DNA of 64,000 nt, taken from assembly GCA_964561145.1 (NCBI GenBank), contig CAZLNZ010000004.1, positions 72,648 to 136,647 of the forward strand, given 5' to 3'. Positions 7,576 to 16,935 of this stretch are shown here, one piece after another. Made by a program: the position numbers and the translations under genes. Positions within the stretch are counted from its first letter, which is position 1. Every line of letters starts with the position of its first letter. The notes beneath the pieces are model-generated. The model worked only from the letters and a program-made list of their open reading frames with translations. It made no database searches and was not told where the DNA came from. Source of the stretch: RUG14300 sp964561145 (lineage in GTDB: Bacteria > Bacillota > Clostridia > Christensenellales > CAG-1252).

Positions 7576-8166
7576 ATGTACTCTTACATTAAGGGCATAG
7601 TCGCTGACTATTTTATAGGCGGTGCGATAATAGAAAACAATGGTATCGGATATGAAATTTTCTTATCCGATTCCACTTTATATCAGCTTCCTGCTAAGGG
7701 CTCGCCTTGTGTTGTGTACCTATACCAAGTGGTAAGAGAGGACGAACTCTCATTATACGGCTTTTTAACACTTCAGGAGAAGAATATGTTTATTAAGCTT
7801 ATAAGTGTATCTGGTGTTGGACCCAAGCTTGCTCTCGCAATCTTGTCGGGTATAAAGCTTGACCAGCTTACCACAGCAATTATAACTGCTGACTCCAGGG
7901 CTTTGTCTGGAATAAAGGGAATTGGAAAAAAGACTGCGGAAAGAATAATTCTCGAGTTAAAAGAAAACGTTGAAAACGATTTGTCCGGCTTGACCGTGGA
8001 GCGTACCGCAGTTGATAACGCTGTCAATTCCGCCTTAGAGGTATTGGAGGGAATGGGTTTATCACGTTCGCAAGCCTATGAAAAGGTGGTCAAGGCAAGA
8101 CAAAGCACCTCGGACATTGCCGAGATAGTTAGAATTGTATTAAAGGGATTGAAGAGCAATGGATGA
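7576..8166 (+). CDS. ruvA: Holliday junction DNA helicase subunit RuvA
   Basis: RuvA (196 residues) binds four-way junctions and loads the RuvB motors. Its N-terminal OB fold begins MYSYIKGIVADYF. A helix-hairpin-helix pair includes SGVGPKLALAIL and KGIGKKTAERIILELK (about residues 77-125). A C-terminal RuvB-binding domain carries ALEVLEGMGLSRSQA. No Shine-Dalgarno is visible before the ATG; the upstream bases are TATAAAATATAT. It overlaps ruvB by 8 bp. Confidence 0.95.
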   Translation: MYSYIKGIVADYFIGGAIIENNGIGYEIFLSDSTLYQLPAKGSPCVVYLYQVVREDELSLYGFLTLQEKNMFIKLISVSGVGPKLALAILSGIKLDQLTTAIITADSRALSGIKGIGKKTAERIILELKENVENDLSGLTVERTAVDNAVNSALEVLEGMGLSRSQAYEKVVKARQSTSDIAEIVRIVLKGLKSNG

Positions 8167-9181
8167 ATATAATCGTTTCAATACTCCGGAAGAGGATGAA
8201 TATTCGTTAAGACCAAAGACCTTTGACGATTATGTGGGGCAAGATAAGATCAAGTCTAACTTACAAGTTTTTATTGCCTCTGCAAAAAAGAGGGGCGAGT
8301 CGCTAGACCATCTTCTTTTCTATGGACCTCCCGGGCTTGGAAAGACCACGCTTGCCAACATTGTAGCAAGTGAGATGGGTGCTCGCATACGTGTTACTTC
8401 GGGTCCCGCTATTGAAAAAGCGGTTGACCTTGCATCCATTCTTACAAATCTTGAAGAGGGTGATGTTCTGTTTATAGATGAGATACACCGCCTAAACCAT
8501 GCGGCAGAGGAAATGCTGTATCCCGCCATGGAGGATTATTCAATAGACTTTGTAGTAGGGAAAGGACCTACGGCACAAAGTGTTAGAATGCCAATTTGTC
8601 ATTTTACATTAATTGGTGCTACAACTAGAGCCGGCATGCTTACTTCTCCTTTGCGTGACCGCTTCGGCGTTATGTGTAGACTTGAGCTTTACAATCCTGA
8701 AGAGCTATCAAAAATAGTTGACAGGTCTGCCGGATTGTTGGGAATGTCCATAACGGATGCTGCAAGCTATGAGATTGCTGTTAGAAGTAGAGGAACGCCG
8801 AGAATTGCCAATAGATTTCTTAAGAGAGTTAGAGATTTTGCCGAGTATCACGGAAGTAAGATTATTACCACTGAATATGCCAAGATGGCACTTGAAGCTT
8901 TAGAGGTAGATTCGCTTGGATTGGATTATACAGATAAACGTATTTTGTTAAGCATCATAGAGCAATACAACGGTGGTCCGGTAGGTCTTGATACGCTTGC
9001 CGCTTCAACCGGCGAAGAGGTTAGCACAATTGAGGACGTATACGAACCTTATTTGTTGCAGATAGGATTTTTAGCTCGAACAGCAAGAGGAAGAATCGCA
9101 TTGGCTCCTGCCTATAAGCATTTAGGAAAAACTATCCCGAAGGATAAACTTAGCTTGCTTTGTCCCGATGAGGTCGATTGA
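8159..9181 (+). CDS. ruvB: Holliday junction branch-migration ATPase RuvB
   Basis: A 340-residue AAA+ hexameric motor. Walker A is GPPGLGKTTLA, Walker B is FIDEIHR and sensor 1 is LIGATTRAGML. The sensor 2 arginine region is RSRGTPRIANRFLKRVRDFA and the C-terminus is a winged helix. It partners RuvA from the overlapping upstream gene. Its stop codon overlaps the queA ATG (TGATG). Confidence 0.97.
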   Translation: MDEYNRFNTPEEDEYSLRPKTFDDYVGQDKIKSNLQVFIASAKKRGESLDHLLFYGPPGLGKTTLANIVASEMGARIRVTSGPAIEKAVDLASILTNLEEGDVLFIDEIHRLNHAAEEMLYPAMEDYSIDFVVGKGPTAQSVRMPICHFTLIGATTRAGMLTSPLRDRFGVMCRLELYNPEELSKIVDRSAGLLGMSITDAASYEIAVRSRGTPRIANRFLKRVRDFAEYHGSKIITTEYAKMALEALEVDSLGLDYTDKRILLSIIEQYNGGPVGLDTLAASTGEEVSTIEDVYEPYLLQIGFLARTARGRIALAPAYKHLGKTIPKDKLSLLCPDEVD

Positions 9182-10200
9182 TGAAAACTAGTGACTTTTA
9201 TTATTATTTACCCGAAAATCAAATAGCGCAAACCCCGGTAGAGCCCAGAGATCACTCTAGGCTTTTAGTTTATGATAGACAAACAGACAAGGTTTCTCAT
9301 AAACATTTTTATGATGTATGCGATTATTTGAAAAAAGGTGATGTTTTAGTTATAAACGATACAAAGGTTATCCCTGCCAGGCTTTTCGGAAAAAGAGAAG
9401 GCTTTGAAGGTAAAATCGAAATATTCCTTCTAAAAAGGGTGGATCTTACACATTGGAAATGTATGGGTAAGCCCGGAAGGAGACTGAAGGTCGGTACTAA
9501 GGTTATATTCAACGATGAGTTATCCTGTGTTATCACCGATACATTGGAAGAGGGTTTGATTCTTTGTGAGTTTATCTATGACGGAGTTTTTGAGGATATT
9601 TTAGACAAAACAGGAAATATGCCCCTTCCTCCATATATAACAGAGCATTTGGATGACCCGACGAGATATCAAACGGTCTATTCAAAGTATGATGGTTCTG
9701 CTGCAGCTCCTACTGCGGGCTTACATTTTACAACAGAGTTGTTGGAAAAGATTAAGGCGATGGGCGTTGAGGTTGTTGAGGTTCTTCTTAATGTCGGACT
9801 AGGAACCTTTAGACCTGTCAAGGTTGATGTTATCGAAGAACATGTTATGCACTCGGAGTTTTATAGTGTTTCTGAGGATGCTGCAAATAAAATCAATCTA
9901 GCTCTTGCCGAGAATAGAAGGGTAATATGCGTCGGTACCACTTCTGTTAGAACCCTGGAAAGTGCTTTTAAGGATGGAAAAGTTCAAGCCGGAAGCGGTG
10001 ATACCTCGATTTTCATCTATCCGGGATATAAGTTTAATGTCGTTAAGGGCTTGATTACCAATTTTCATTTGCCGGAAAGCACCTTGATCATGTTAGTATC
10101 TGCTCTTATCACAAGAGAGAGAACTTTGGAAATATATAAAGATGCTGTCGATGAAAAATACAGATTCTTCAGCTTTGGCGATGCAATGATGATTATTTGA
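9181..10200 (+). CDS. queA: S-adenosylmethionine:tRNA ribosyltransferase-isomerase
   Basis: QueA adds epoxycyclopentanediol from SAM to preQ1-tRNA, making epoxyqueuosine. The protein starts MKTSDFYYYLPENQIAQTP and carries RDHSRLLV, AAPTAGLHFT and PESTLIMLVSAL, all family hallmarks, over 339 residues. The ATG at 9181 shares a base with the ruvB stop. A TTG one codon upstream is possible but less likely. tgt follows 51 bp downstream, so two steps of queuosine tRNA modification are side by side. Confidence 0.95.
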   Translation: MKTSDFYYYLPENQIAQTPVEPRDHSRLLVYDRQTDKVSHKHFYDVCDYLKKGDVLVINDTKVIPARLFGKREGFEGKIEIFLLKRVDLTHWKCMGKPGRRLKVGTKVIFNDELSCVITDTLEEGLILCEFIYDGVFEDILDKTGNMPLPPYITEHLDDPTRYQTVYSKYDGSAAAPTAGLHFTTELLEKIKAMGVEVVEVLLNVGLGTFRPVKVDVIEEHVMHSEFYSVSEDAANKINLALAENRRVICVGTTSVRTLESAFKDGKVQAGSGDTSIFIYPGYKFNVVKGLITNFHLPESTLIMLVSALITRERTLEIYKDAVDEKYRFFSFGDAMMII

Positions 10201-10251
10201 TGGGTTTTAATCAAGCTTTAAGGTCCATCTATTAAGATATTATAGGTTAGT

Positions 10252-11382
10252 ATGAGTAAGTTTAAATATGAAGTATTAAAAGTAGATTCTAAAACAGGAG
10301 CGAGGGTTGGAAGACTTACAACTCCGCACAGTGTTATCGAGACTCCGGTATTTATGCCGGTTGGAACTTTGGCAACCGTCAAATCCCTTTCTCCCGAAGA
10401 GTTGAAAGATATGGGTGCTCAAATCATTCTTGCTAACACTTATCATTTATATCTTCGTCCCGGCACTGAGGTGATATCCAAGGCGGGCGGAGTGCATCCT
10501 TTTATGAATTGGGATAGGTCTTTACTTACGGATAGTGGCGGATTTCAAATTTTCTCTTTATCTAAGCTGAGAAAGATATCCGATGAAGGATGCATGTTCA
10601 GTTCCGTTGTTGACGGCAGTCGCCATTTCTTAACCCCAGAGGATGCGATGGGAATTCAGAATATATTAGGCTCTGATATTATGATGGCTTTCGATGAATG
10701 TACTGAGCCCGGCGTTGACCATAATAAGGCTAAGGATGCAATGGAACGTACACTTCGTTGGCTAGAGCGTTGTTATAATGTTACAAAGGATAACGAGGAT
10801 CAAATGCTATTTCCTATTATTCAAGGCAATATGTTTAAGGATTTGCGTATTGAGAGTGCGAAGAGGACTGCCGAATTTGCTCGTTGCGGTATAGCGGTCG
10901 GCGGACTTTCCGTTGGCGAACCCAAGCCGGTTATGTATGAAATGCTTGACGAACTTCGCCCCTATTATCCTAAAGATCAGCCTCGTTATTTAATGGGCGT
11001 AGGATCCGTCGACTGTATTGTTGAGGGCGTATACAGGGGTATTGATATGTTCGACTGTGTATTACCCACAAGAATTGCAAGAAACGGCACTGCAATGACC
11101 TTTAGAGGTAACATCAATCTTAGAAATGCAAGGTTTAAGGACGACTTTAGACCTATTGATTCGGAATGCGATTGCTACTGTTGTCGAAATTACTCTAGGG
11201 CATATATTAGACATCTTGTCATAGCCGATGAAATATTTGGAGGACGTTTGGTCAGTATACACAACATCAGAACGTTAATGAGGTTGATGGATAAGCTCAA
11301 AGAGGCAATTTATCAAGACCGCTTGACTGAGTTCCATGACGAGTTCATGGCACAATACAAGGACAAGGCGGATATCGATTAG
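10252..11382 (+). CDS. tgt: tRNA-guanine transglycosylase
   Basis: Exchanges guanine-34 for preQ1 in GUN-anticodon tRNAs. The 376-residue protein has the catalytic-site stretch TDSGGFQIFSLS. MAFDECTEPG follows, and VGGLSVGEPK and DCVLPTRIARNG contribute the nucleophile region. A zinc site lies at CDCYCC...H near residues 305-330. It acts just before QueA, encoded upstream. The usual Firmicute order tgt-yajC is kept, although yajC has its own promoter 65 bp downstream. Confidence 0.97.
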   Translation: MSKFKYEVLKVDSKTGARVGRLTTPHSVIETPVFMPVGTLATVKSLSPEELKDMGAQIILANTYHLYLRPGTEVISKAGGVHPFMNWDRSLLTDSGGFQIFSLSKLRKISDEGCMFSSVVDGSRHFLTPEDAMGIQNILGSDIMMAFDECTEPGVDHNKAKDAMERTLRWLERCYNVTKDNEDQMLFPIIQGNMFKDLRIESAKRTAEFARCGIAVGGLSVGEPKPVMYEMLDELRPYYPKDQPRYLMGVGSVDCIVEGVYRGIDMFDCVLPTRIARNGTAMTFRGNINLRNARFKDDFRPIDSECDCYCCRNYSRAYIRHLVIADEIFGGRLVSIHNIRTLMRLMDKLKEAIYQDRLTEFHDEFMAQYKDKADID

Positions 11383-11446
11383 TGTCGATAACATACGTAT
11401 AATAAACGTTATATTGCCATGGATATCTAAGGAAATCAAATAACCC

Positions 11447-11475
11447 TTGATTTTCTGTCAATAATAATGTATAAT
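11447..11475 (+). promoter_or_regulatory. Promoter upstream of yajC
   Basis: TTGATT (11447-11452), a 17-bp spacer and TATAAT (11470-11475), followed by AGGAG before the yajC ATG. Confidence 0.7.
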
Positions 11476-11509
11476 TATAAAAGTAGATTTTTATCAAAAG
11501 GAGATTAGT

Positions 11510-12040
11510 ATGAATTTATTATTGGAAGCCGCTGAAAGTGCAGGAACCACAACCAATAACGCAGGTGGCAACACTAGTTCGGTATGGGTATGGGTTATTT
11601 TTGCCGTAATGATCGTTGCTATGATTCTCTTAACCGTTGTTCCCAACAAGAAGAGACAAAAAGAGTATCAAAAAATGCAAGACGAAATGAGAGTCGGCAC
11701 AAAGATTATGACAATTGGAAGAATGATTGGTGTTATTACCAAAATAAACAGCGATAATTCAATCGAGGTTGATGTTGGCACTGCAGGTAATCCCGTTGTT
11801 ATCACGATCAATCGTGAAGCTATCGCAATCAATTTAACAGCACAAGAGGCTGCCAAGGCTGAAAAGCAAGCTTTTGAGGCTAAAAAGCAGGCACTTAAAG
11901 AACAAAAATCTGTTGAGGTTGTTGCAGAAGAGAATTCTGAGGAAACTGTTGTAGCAGAAGATAGCGAAAACGGAGAGGAAGAAGCTCACGAGGCTGAAGC
12001 TGTTAATCCTCAAATTAATGACGAGGACGACGCAATCTAA
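11510..12040 (+). CDS. yajC: Preprotein translocase subunit YajC
   Basis: 176 residues. A short N-terminal segment is followed by one membrane helix (VWVWVIFAVMIVAMILLTVV, about residues 25-45) and the cytoplasmic core PNKKRQKEYQKMQDEMRVGTKIMTIG. Bacterial YajC is usually near 100 residues. The extra part here is an Ala/Glu-rich acidic tail (about residues 115-176), which is longer than usual. YajC associates with SecDF. secD and secF lie 2.4 kb downstream, separated by the SCIFF genes. Confidence 0.92.
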   Translation: MNLLLEAAESAGTTTNNAGGNTSSVWVWVIFAVMIVAMILLTVVPNKKRQKEYQKMQDEMRVGTKIMTIGRMIGVITKINSDNSIEVDVGTAGNPVVITINREAIAINLTAQEAAKAEKQAFEAKKQALKEQKSVEVVAEENSEETVVAEDSENGEEEAHEAEAVNPQINDEDDAI

Positions 12041-12068
12041 ACTTAAGCTTAAAGTATTATTATAATCG

Positions 12069-12105
12069 GGTGTGTTAAGGCTAAATAGTCTGGCACACCT
12101 TTTTT
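12069..12105 (+). terminator. Terminator after yajC
   Basis: Stem GGTGTG (12069-12074) / CACACC (12094-12099) with six T after it (12100-12105). Confidence 0.8.
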
Positions 12106-12189
12106 ATGTCGTTTTTTATCATAGGAGTCTATTTTGAATGGGTTTATTCATATATATTTTCAGATACTATTAATTCGGAGGATATATTA

Positions 12190-12591
12190 ATGAGTAAGGC
12201 GACATATAAGCAAAGCATACTGAATATAGTACGAGGAACATTGTTCAGTCTCTTGTTTTCAGTTGTAGGAGTACTAATATTAACTATTGTTGCAAAGTAT
12301 ACGGAAATTGCAGATAAACCAATTATGATAATAAATCAGATTATAAAAATTGTAGCCTGTACATTGGGGATTTTTGTTGGATTTAGAGGAGAAAAGGGCG
12401 GATTCTTTGTTGGTCTTATAGTCGGTTTGTTATATACGGTACTGTCTTTCTTGATATTTTCCTTATTAAGCGGAGGATTAAACTTCTCCGACGTAACCAT
12501 ATATGATTTCCTTTTAGGAATTGCCTGTGGGGTGATAAGCGGAATTCTTGCAGTGAATCTCAAAGGATTAAGAAGGAGAAAAAGAGCATAG
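12190..12591 (+). CDS. TIGR04086-type small membrane protein
   Basis: 133 residues with four predicted membrane helices (near residues 15-37, 48-68, 72-95 and 108-125) and a basic end RRRKRA. The longer open frame from 12106 begins inside the upstream terminator. The ATG at 12190 has CGGAGG 8 nt upstream and is preferred. The hydrophobic profile and position between yajC and the SCIFF pair match the TIGR04086 family, whose function is unknown. A role with the Sec apparatus or SCIFF export is suggested only by context. Confidence 0.7.
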   Translation: MSKATYKQSILNIVRGTLFSLLFSVVGVLILTIVAKYTEIADKPIMIINQIIKIVACTLGIFVGFRGEKGGFFVGLIVGLLYTVLSFLIFSLLSGGLNFSDVTIYDFLLGIACGVISGILAVNLKGLRRRKRA

Positions 12592-12656
12592 GTAAATCTC
12601 GATACCTTCGTTATTCGAATTTGTATTCTGATACGATGTTTTATTTAAAAAAACAC

Positions 12657-12685
12657 TTGCAATTTGAAGGTATATACATTATAAT
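12657..12685 (+). promoter_or_regulatory. Promoter of scfA-scfB
   Basis: TTGCAA (12657-12662), a 17-bp spacer and TATAAT (12680-12685). AGGAGG (12702-12707) follows, 6 nt before the scfA ATG. Confidence 0.75.
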
Positions 12686-12713
12686 TGTATAAGAATACAT
12701 TAGGAGGTTTCCT

Positions 12714-12881
12714 ATGAAACACATTAAAACTATAGCTAAGCCCGAAAGAAAAAGTAACGTTATCGGTTGTGGCGAATGCCAATCTAGCTGTCAATCCGCA
12801 TGCAAAACCAGCTGCACAGTCGGAAATCAAACCTGCAAGCAAGAAGAGCGTATCAACCATAAGGAAACAAAGAACGTCTAA
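12714..12881 (+). CDS. scfA: SCIFF ranthipeptide precursor (six Cys in forty-five)
   Basis: A 55-residue peptide, too short for routine gene calling, starting MKHIKTIAKPERKSNVIG. It has six cysteines at 19, 22, 26, 30, 34 and 41, the SCIFF pattern. AGGAGG stands 6 nt before the ATG and the stop TAA abuts the ATG of the maturase gene (TAAATG). In this family the radical SAM partner forms a thioether from a Cys to the carbon of a Thr. Candidate threonines near the cysteines are T32, T35 and T40. Mature function is not settled; quorum or metabolic signalling has been proposed. Confidence 0.93.
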   Translation: MKHIKTIAKPERKSNVIGCGECQSSCQSACKTSCTVGNQTCKQEERINHKETKNV

Positions 12882-14231
12882 ATGACCCATTGTTTTAGTT
12901 ACGAATATAAAGGCAAGGTTTACTACTTTGTCTTTCATCCCTTTAGCAGCAGTCTTCACCAAGTAGATTATGCTGCTTTTCTTGTTTTAAAGAAAAGATA
13001 TGAAAGCCTTACTCCCGAGGAGGAAAAGGATTATTTGTTGTTGAGTTCTCAAGAAGTTGCTGAAATAGAAGAAGAGGCTAGAGCGTTGGAGGAGGAAAAC
13101 CTCCTTAAGACTGATGTCAAGCTTCCTTTTAGAAAAACAAATCTTGTGAAGGCACTTTGTTTGCATATATGTCATGATTGTAATCTTTGTTGCGAATATT
13201 GCTTTGCAAAAGAGGGCACATATAACACAGCGAGAGACTATATGAGCAAAGAAGTCGGCTTTAAGGCTATTGATTTTCTTATCGAGCATTCGGGATCTAG
13301 AAAGAGCTTAGAGGTTGATTTCTTTGGCGGAGAACCTTTGATGAATTTTGATGTTGTCAAGGCAATTGTCTCTTATGGAAGGAGTCGTGAAAAGGAAACC
13401 GGCAAAGTTTTCAGTTTTACAATGACAACAAATTGTCTTTTGCTCAACGACGATGCCATAGAGTATCTTAACAGAGAGATGGATAATGTCGTATTAAGCA
13501 TAGACGGACGTCCCGAAGTTCACAATGCAGTGAGGCACGCACGTAACGGAAAGGATTGTTATGATGTAATATACAATAATGCCAAGAAATTTCGTGCAGT
13601 TCGCGGAGATAAGCGTTACTATGTCAGAGGAACGTTTACATCGAAAAATTTGGATTTTTCAAAGGATATCGAAATGTTGTCAAAAGATTTTGATCAGATA
13701 TCTGTAGAGCCCGTTGTTCTTCCTCTTGACCATCCTTTGGCATTGCAACCTGAAAGTTTGCCGGTTGTTTTAAAAGAGTATGATCAACTTGCCGAGCTAT
13801 TTTTAAGAAAACAAGAAGAGGGCAATTCGTTTAATTTCTTCCATTTCATGCTCGACTTGGAGCAGAATCCTTGTCTAAATAAGAGGCTCTCCGGGTGTGG
13901 CGTAGGCTGTGAGTATCTGGCTATATCCCCTGTGGGAGACATATATCCTTGTCATCAATTTGTAGGCGGTAGCAAGGAATATTATATGGGCAATGTTTTA
14001 GATGGAACCTATGATTACAATGTAGCGGAGATCTTTAGAGATAACACCGTATATGAGAAGAAGGGCTGTGAAGAGTGTTTTGCAAAGTATTATTGCTCGG
14101 GCGGCTGCACGGCAAGCGCATTGAACTTTGAGGGCAGCATAAAAACACCTTACAGGTATGCTTGCGAAATGATGAAAAAGCGTTTGGAGTTATCTTTGGC
14201 AATAAATGCTTTATCGAAAATCGAGGATTGA
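12882..14231 (+). CDS. scfB: SCIFF thioether maturase, radical SAM/SPASM
   Basis: A 449-residue radical SAM peptide maturase. Residues 1-85 form an N-terminal peptide-recognition-like region. The 4Fe-4S cluster that cleaves SAM is held by C100, C104 and C107 in DCNLCCEYCFA. A GGEPL-type SAM contact reads FFGGEPLMNF. The C-terminal SPASM region has many cysteines (SGCGVGCEYL, YPCHQF, KGCEECFAKYYCSGGC) for auxiliary clusters. It starts directly at the scfA stop, so the pair is translationally coupled. It should install sulfur-to-carbon thioether bonds in ScfA. Confidence 0.95.
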   Translation: MTHCFSYEYKGKVYYFVFHPFSSSLHQVDYAAFLVLKKRYESLTPEEEKDYLLLSSQEVAEIEEEARALEEENLLKTDVKLPFRKTNLVKALCLHICHDCNLCCEYCFAKEGTYNTARDYMSKEVGFKAIDFLIEHSGSRKSLEVDFFGGEPLMNFDVVKAIVSYGRSREKETGKVFSFTMTTNCLLLNDDAIEYLNREMDNVVLSIDGRPEVHNAVRHARNGKDCYDVIYNNAKKFRAVRGDKRYYVRGTFTSKNLDFSKDIEMLSKDFDQISVEPVVLPLDHPLALQPESLPVVLKEYDQLAELFLRKQEEGNSFNFFHFMLDLEQNPCLNKRLSGCGVGCEYLAISPVGDIYPCHQFVGGSKEYYMGNVLDGTYDYNVAEIFRDNTVYEKKGCEECFAKYYCSGGCTASALNFEGSIKTPYRYACEMMKKRLELSLAINALSKIED

Positions 14232-14305
14232 ATTAATAATTTACCGATAGTTGATCGAAAATCGAAATAAGAAAATCGATTCGATGTCATTTTGCAATCA
14301 TTTTT

Positions 14306-14325
14306 ACAACTTTTTGTTGTTTTTT
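14306..14325 (+). terminator. Weak hairpin with T-run after scfB
   Basis: ACAAC (14306-14310), five T, GTTGT (14316-14320) and six T. The stem is only 5 bp, so termination is uncertain. Confidence 0.4.
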
Positions 14326-14338
14326 ATTGAATATTTTA

Positions 14339-14368
14339 TTGACTTATTTGGTGCAATAAAGATATAAT
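14339..14368 (+). promoter_or_regulatory. Promoter of secD-secF
   Basis: TTGACT (14339-14344), an 18-bp spacer and TATAAT (14363-14368). AGGAGG (14421-14426) lies before the GTG start of secD. Confidence 0.75.
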
Positions 14369-14433
14369 ACATAAGTACGATTATATAATAATAAGCAAAT
14401 GTAATTGTGCACTAACATACAGGAGGCAGTTTT

Positions 14434-15786
14434 GTGAAAAAGTCAGTAGCAATTGTGGTTTTAACCATCTTTTGCGTGCTTATAGTTGCAGGCGGCTTGT
14501 TCGCGTTTGTATCGTTCGATAACGGCGAATTGGGCTTATATGACTATATTGCATATCCAAAGAATATTTCTCTTGGTCTTGACTTGGTTGGCGGTGTATA
14601 TGCCGTTTTTGAACCGAAGAGTGACTCAACGGAGGACCTAGAGAGCAGAATGCAGGGCACGGCAGACTCATTGGAAAGCTTATTGTTCGATAAGGGATAT
14701 ACCGAAGCGGTAGTTACCCTTGATGACAATAATTCACGTATCAGAGTTGAAGTACCCGACGTAGATGACCCCGAGGAAATCTTCGACCTTATCGGACGTC
14801 CGGCATCATTGGAATTCCGTAAAGAGGGAGAAAATGAGGAAATAACAACCACAGCATACGTTACGGGTAAAGATATTGAAAGTGCTTACGTTTCTTACGA
14901 CAGTAGTTCAGGCTATGTTGTAGCACTCAAATTTAACGAAGAAGGAACTGTTAAGTTTGCAAATGCAACTACAGAGCTTCTAAACAAAGCATTAAATATT
15001 TGGATCAACGGTGAGTGGTACATGGGACCTACCGTCAATTCGGTTATTTCCAACGGACAAGCCATTATTACCGGTAACTACACATATGAACAAGCAAATG
15101 AGCTTGCTACACAAATTCAGGCAGGTGCCTTTGACGTGGAGCTCACATTGGTCGAGTCGAACAACATCACAGCTAGTTTAGGAGCTAGTTCCTTGAAGAC
15201 TTCTATCATCGCAGGTTTTATAGGTCTTGCATTGGTCATTGTCTTCATGTTAGTGTTCTTCAGAATGCTTGGTGTTGCTTCATCCCTTTCATTGCTGTTC
15301 TATACAAGTTTCTACATTTTCTTCTTATCCATCTTCCCTTGGGTTCAATTAACCCTTTCCGGTATTGCAGGTATTATCCTTTCTATCGGTATGGCTGTTG
15401 ACTCCAACATTGTTATTTTCGCTCGTATTAGAGATGAGTATAAGACGACAAGAGTACAGATGCTTGATAACGGAGTAGATGCAGATGCGTACAGAAGATC
15501 GGTTCAATCCTCAATTAGACAAGGATTTTCCAAAGCTACTCCCGCAATTATCGACGGTAACGTTACTACAATCCTTGGTTGTATCGTAATGTTCTTCGTT
15601 GGCGGTTCTTCAATTAAGAGTTTTGCAATAACCCTTCTCATTGGTGTTATCCTGTCTATGATTAACGCATTGGTTATTTTAAGATGTTTCGTAAATTCGA
15701 TATTTACTTTGAGCAAGAATCGTAAGAATGTAGCTAGTATGTTCAACTTACCTGAGCTTGAGGTAGAAGGAGGGGAACATGAGTAA
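14434..15786 (+). CDS. secD: Protein translocase subunit SecD
   Basis: 450 residues starting at GTG with AGGAGG upstream. A first membrane helix (residues 5-28) is followed by the LGLDLVGGVYAVFEP signature and an extracytoplasmic P1 domain with the repeated ferredoxin-like fold. Five membrane helices then carry the GIAGIILSIGMAVDSNIVIFARIRDE motif region. With SecF it uses the proton or sodium gradient to finish Sec-dependent export. The gene overlaps secF by 8 bp. Confidence 0.95.
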   Translation: MKKSVAIVVLTIFCVLIVAGGLFAFVSFDNGELGLYDYIAYPKNISLGLDLVGGVYAVFEPKSDSTEDLESRMQGTADSLESLLFDKGYTEAVVTLDDNNSRIRVEVPDVDDPEEIFDLIGRPASLEFRKEGENEEITTTAYVTGKDIESAYVSYDSSSGYVVALKFNEEGTVKFANATTELLNKALNIWINGEWYMGPTVNSVISNGQAIITGNYTYEQANELATQIQAGAFDVELTLVESNNITASLGASSLKTSIIAGFIGLALVIVFMLVFFRMLGVASSLSLLFYTSFYIFFLSIFPWVQLTLSGIAGIILSIGMAVDSNIVIFARIRDEYKTTRVQMLDNGVDADAYRRSVQSSIRQGFSKATPAIIDGNVTTILGCIVMFFVGGSSIKSFAITLLIGVILSMINALVILRCFVNSIFTLSKNRKNVASMFNLPELEVEGGEHE

Positions 15787-16915
15787 AAAGTTTAACATCA
15801 ATGATAAATTAGATATTGTTTCCGGAAAACTTAAGGTCGTTGATAAGCTCAAAATATGGGCTTTGATTCCTACTGTTATACTTCTCGTAGCAATCATAGT
15901 CTTTTCTGTATTTGCAATCGTTGAGGGCGACGCCTCCAAAGGCATGAACTTGGGCTTGGACTTCACCGGTGGTAGTGCTGTTACCGTAACCTTTAACAAG
16001 GATTTAACAGATGCAGAGTTTAACGAATATAGTGAAAGAATTATCAAGGTAATCAACAGCATTGCTGCAAACAATAACGATACCTATGACTGCGGTGAAG
16101 CTCAAAAGACGGGCTCCGGTGCCGATACCGGTATATACATCAAATATCAAAACGGACATTCTGATATTCAAACAGTCAATATTGATATCAAAAATGCGTT
16201 GGTAGAAGAGTTTAAGGCTGAAGGCATCAATGCCGATGACAATGTAAACATCACATCGATCAGTTCTAGTGCCGCTTCTAAGCTTGTTAAGCAAGCAATC
16301 ATTGCTGTATTGGTTACTTGGGCAGTAGTATTGGTATACATTATTATACGTTTCGAGTTCTTGAGCGGTGTTGCTGCTGTCGTTGGTCTACTTGTTGACG
16401 TTATAGTTATGGTAGCTTGTACAACAATCTTCCGCATTCAAATTAATACAACATTTATTGCTGCTTTGATTACTATAGTTTCATATTCTATCAACAACAC
16501 TATCGTTGTATTCGATAGAGTAAGAGAACACGTTAAGAATCAAGGCACCTCCTTGACACCTGCAAATGTTGGCTATGAAGTTAACAACGCAGTACGTGAG
16601 AGCTTTAACAGATCTATTGCTTCCACAATTACTACAATGTTAACTATAGTTGTTCTCTGTATCATTGGTGTTGAGTCAATTCAACAATTCTGTTTACCAA
16701 TTATCTTCGGTTTGGTTTCCGGTGTAAATAGCTCACTATGCTTAGCTCCTTCACTTTATGTTGCTATGAAGAGCTCTTACTTGAAGCGTAAATCGTCAAA
16801 GAATAACTATGTTGCCGTTGCTGACAAGGAAGGCAATCTTCCTTCGCAACAACCCAAAAAGAAGAAGGTAAATACAAAGGCAAATAAGAGTGTTAAATAT
16901 AAGAGAAAGAAATAG
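15779..16915 (+). CDS. secF: Protein translocase subunit SecF
   Basis: 378 residues. It has a cytoplasmic start, one helix near residues 25-50, the family motif MNLGLDFTGGSAVTVTF, a periplasmic-side domain, five more helices (SYSINNTIVVFDRVREH) and a long Lys-rich tail (PKKKKVNTKANKSVKYKRKK). GAGGGG inside secD serves as ribosome-binding site. It is the partner of SecD. A strong terminator follows 20 bp after the stop. Confidence 0.95.
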   Translation: MSKKFNINDKLDIVSGKLKVVDKLKIWALIPTVILLVAIIVFSVFAIVEGDASKGMNLGLDFTGGSAVTVTFNKDLTDAEFNEYSERIIKVINSIAANNNDTYDCGEAQKTGSGADTGIYIKYQNGHSDIQTVNIDIKNALVEEFKAEGINADDNVNITSISSSAASKLVKQAIIAVLVTWAVVLVYIIIRFEFLSGVAAVVGLLVDVIVMVACTTIFRIQINTTFIAALITIVSYSINNTIVVFDRVREHVKNQGTSLTPANVGYEVNNAVRESFNRSIASTITTMLTIVVLCIIGVESIQQFCLPIIFGLVSGVNSSLCLAPSLYVAMKSSYLKRKSSKNNYVAVADKEGNLPSQQPKKKKVNTKANKSVKYKRKK

Positions 16916-16935
16916 TCATCGATTTGGCTAATTGA

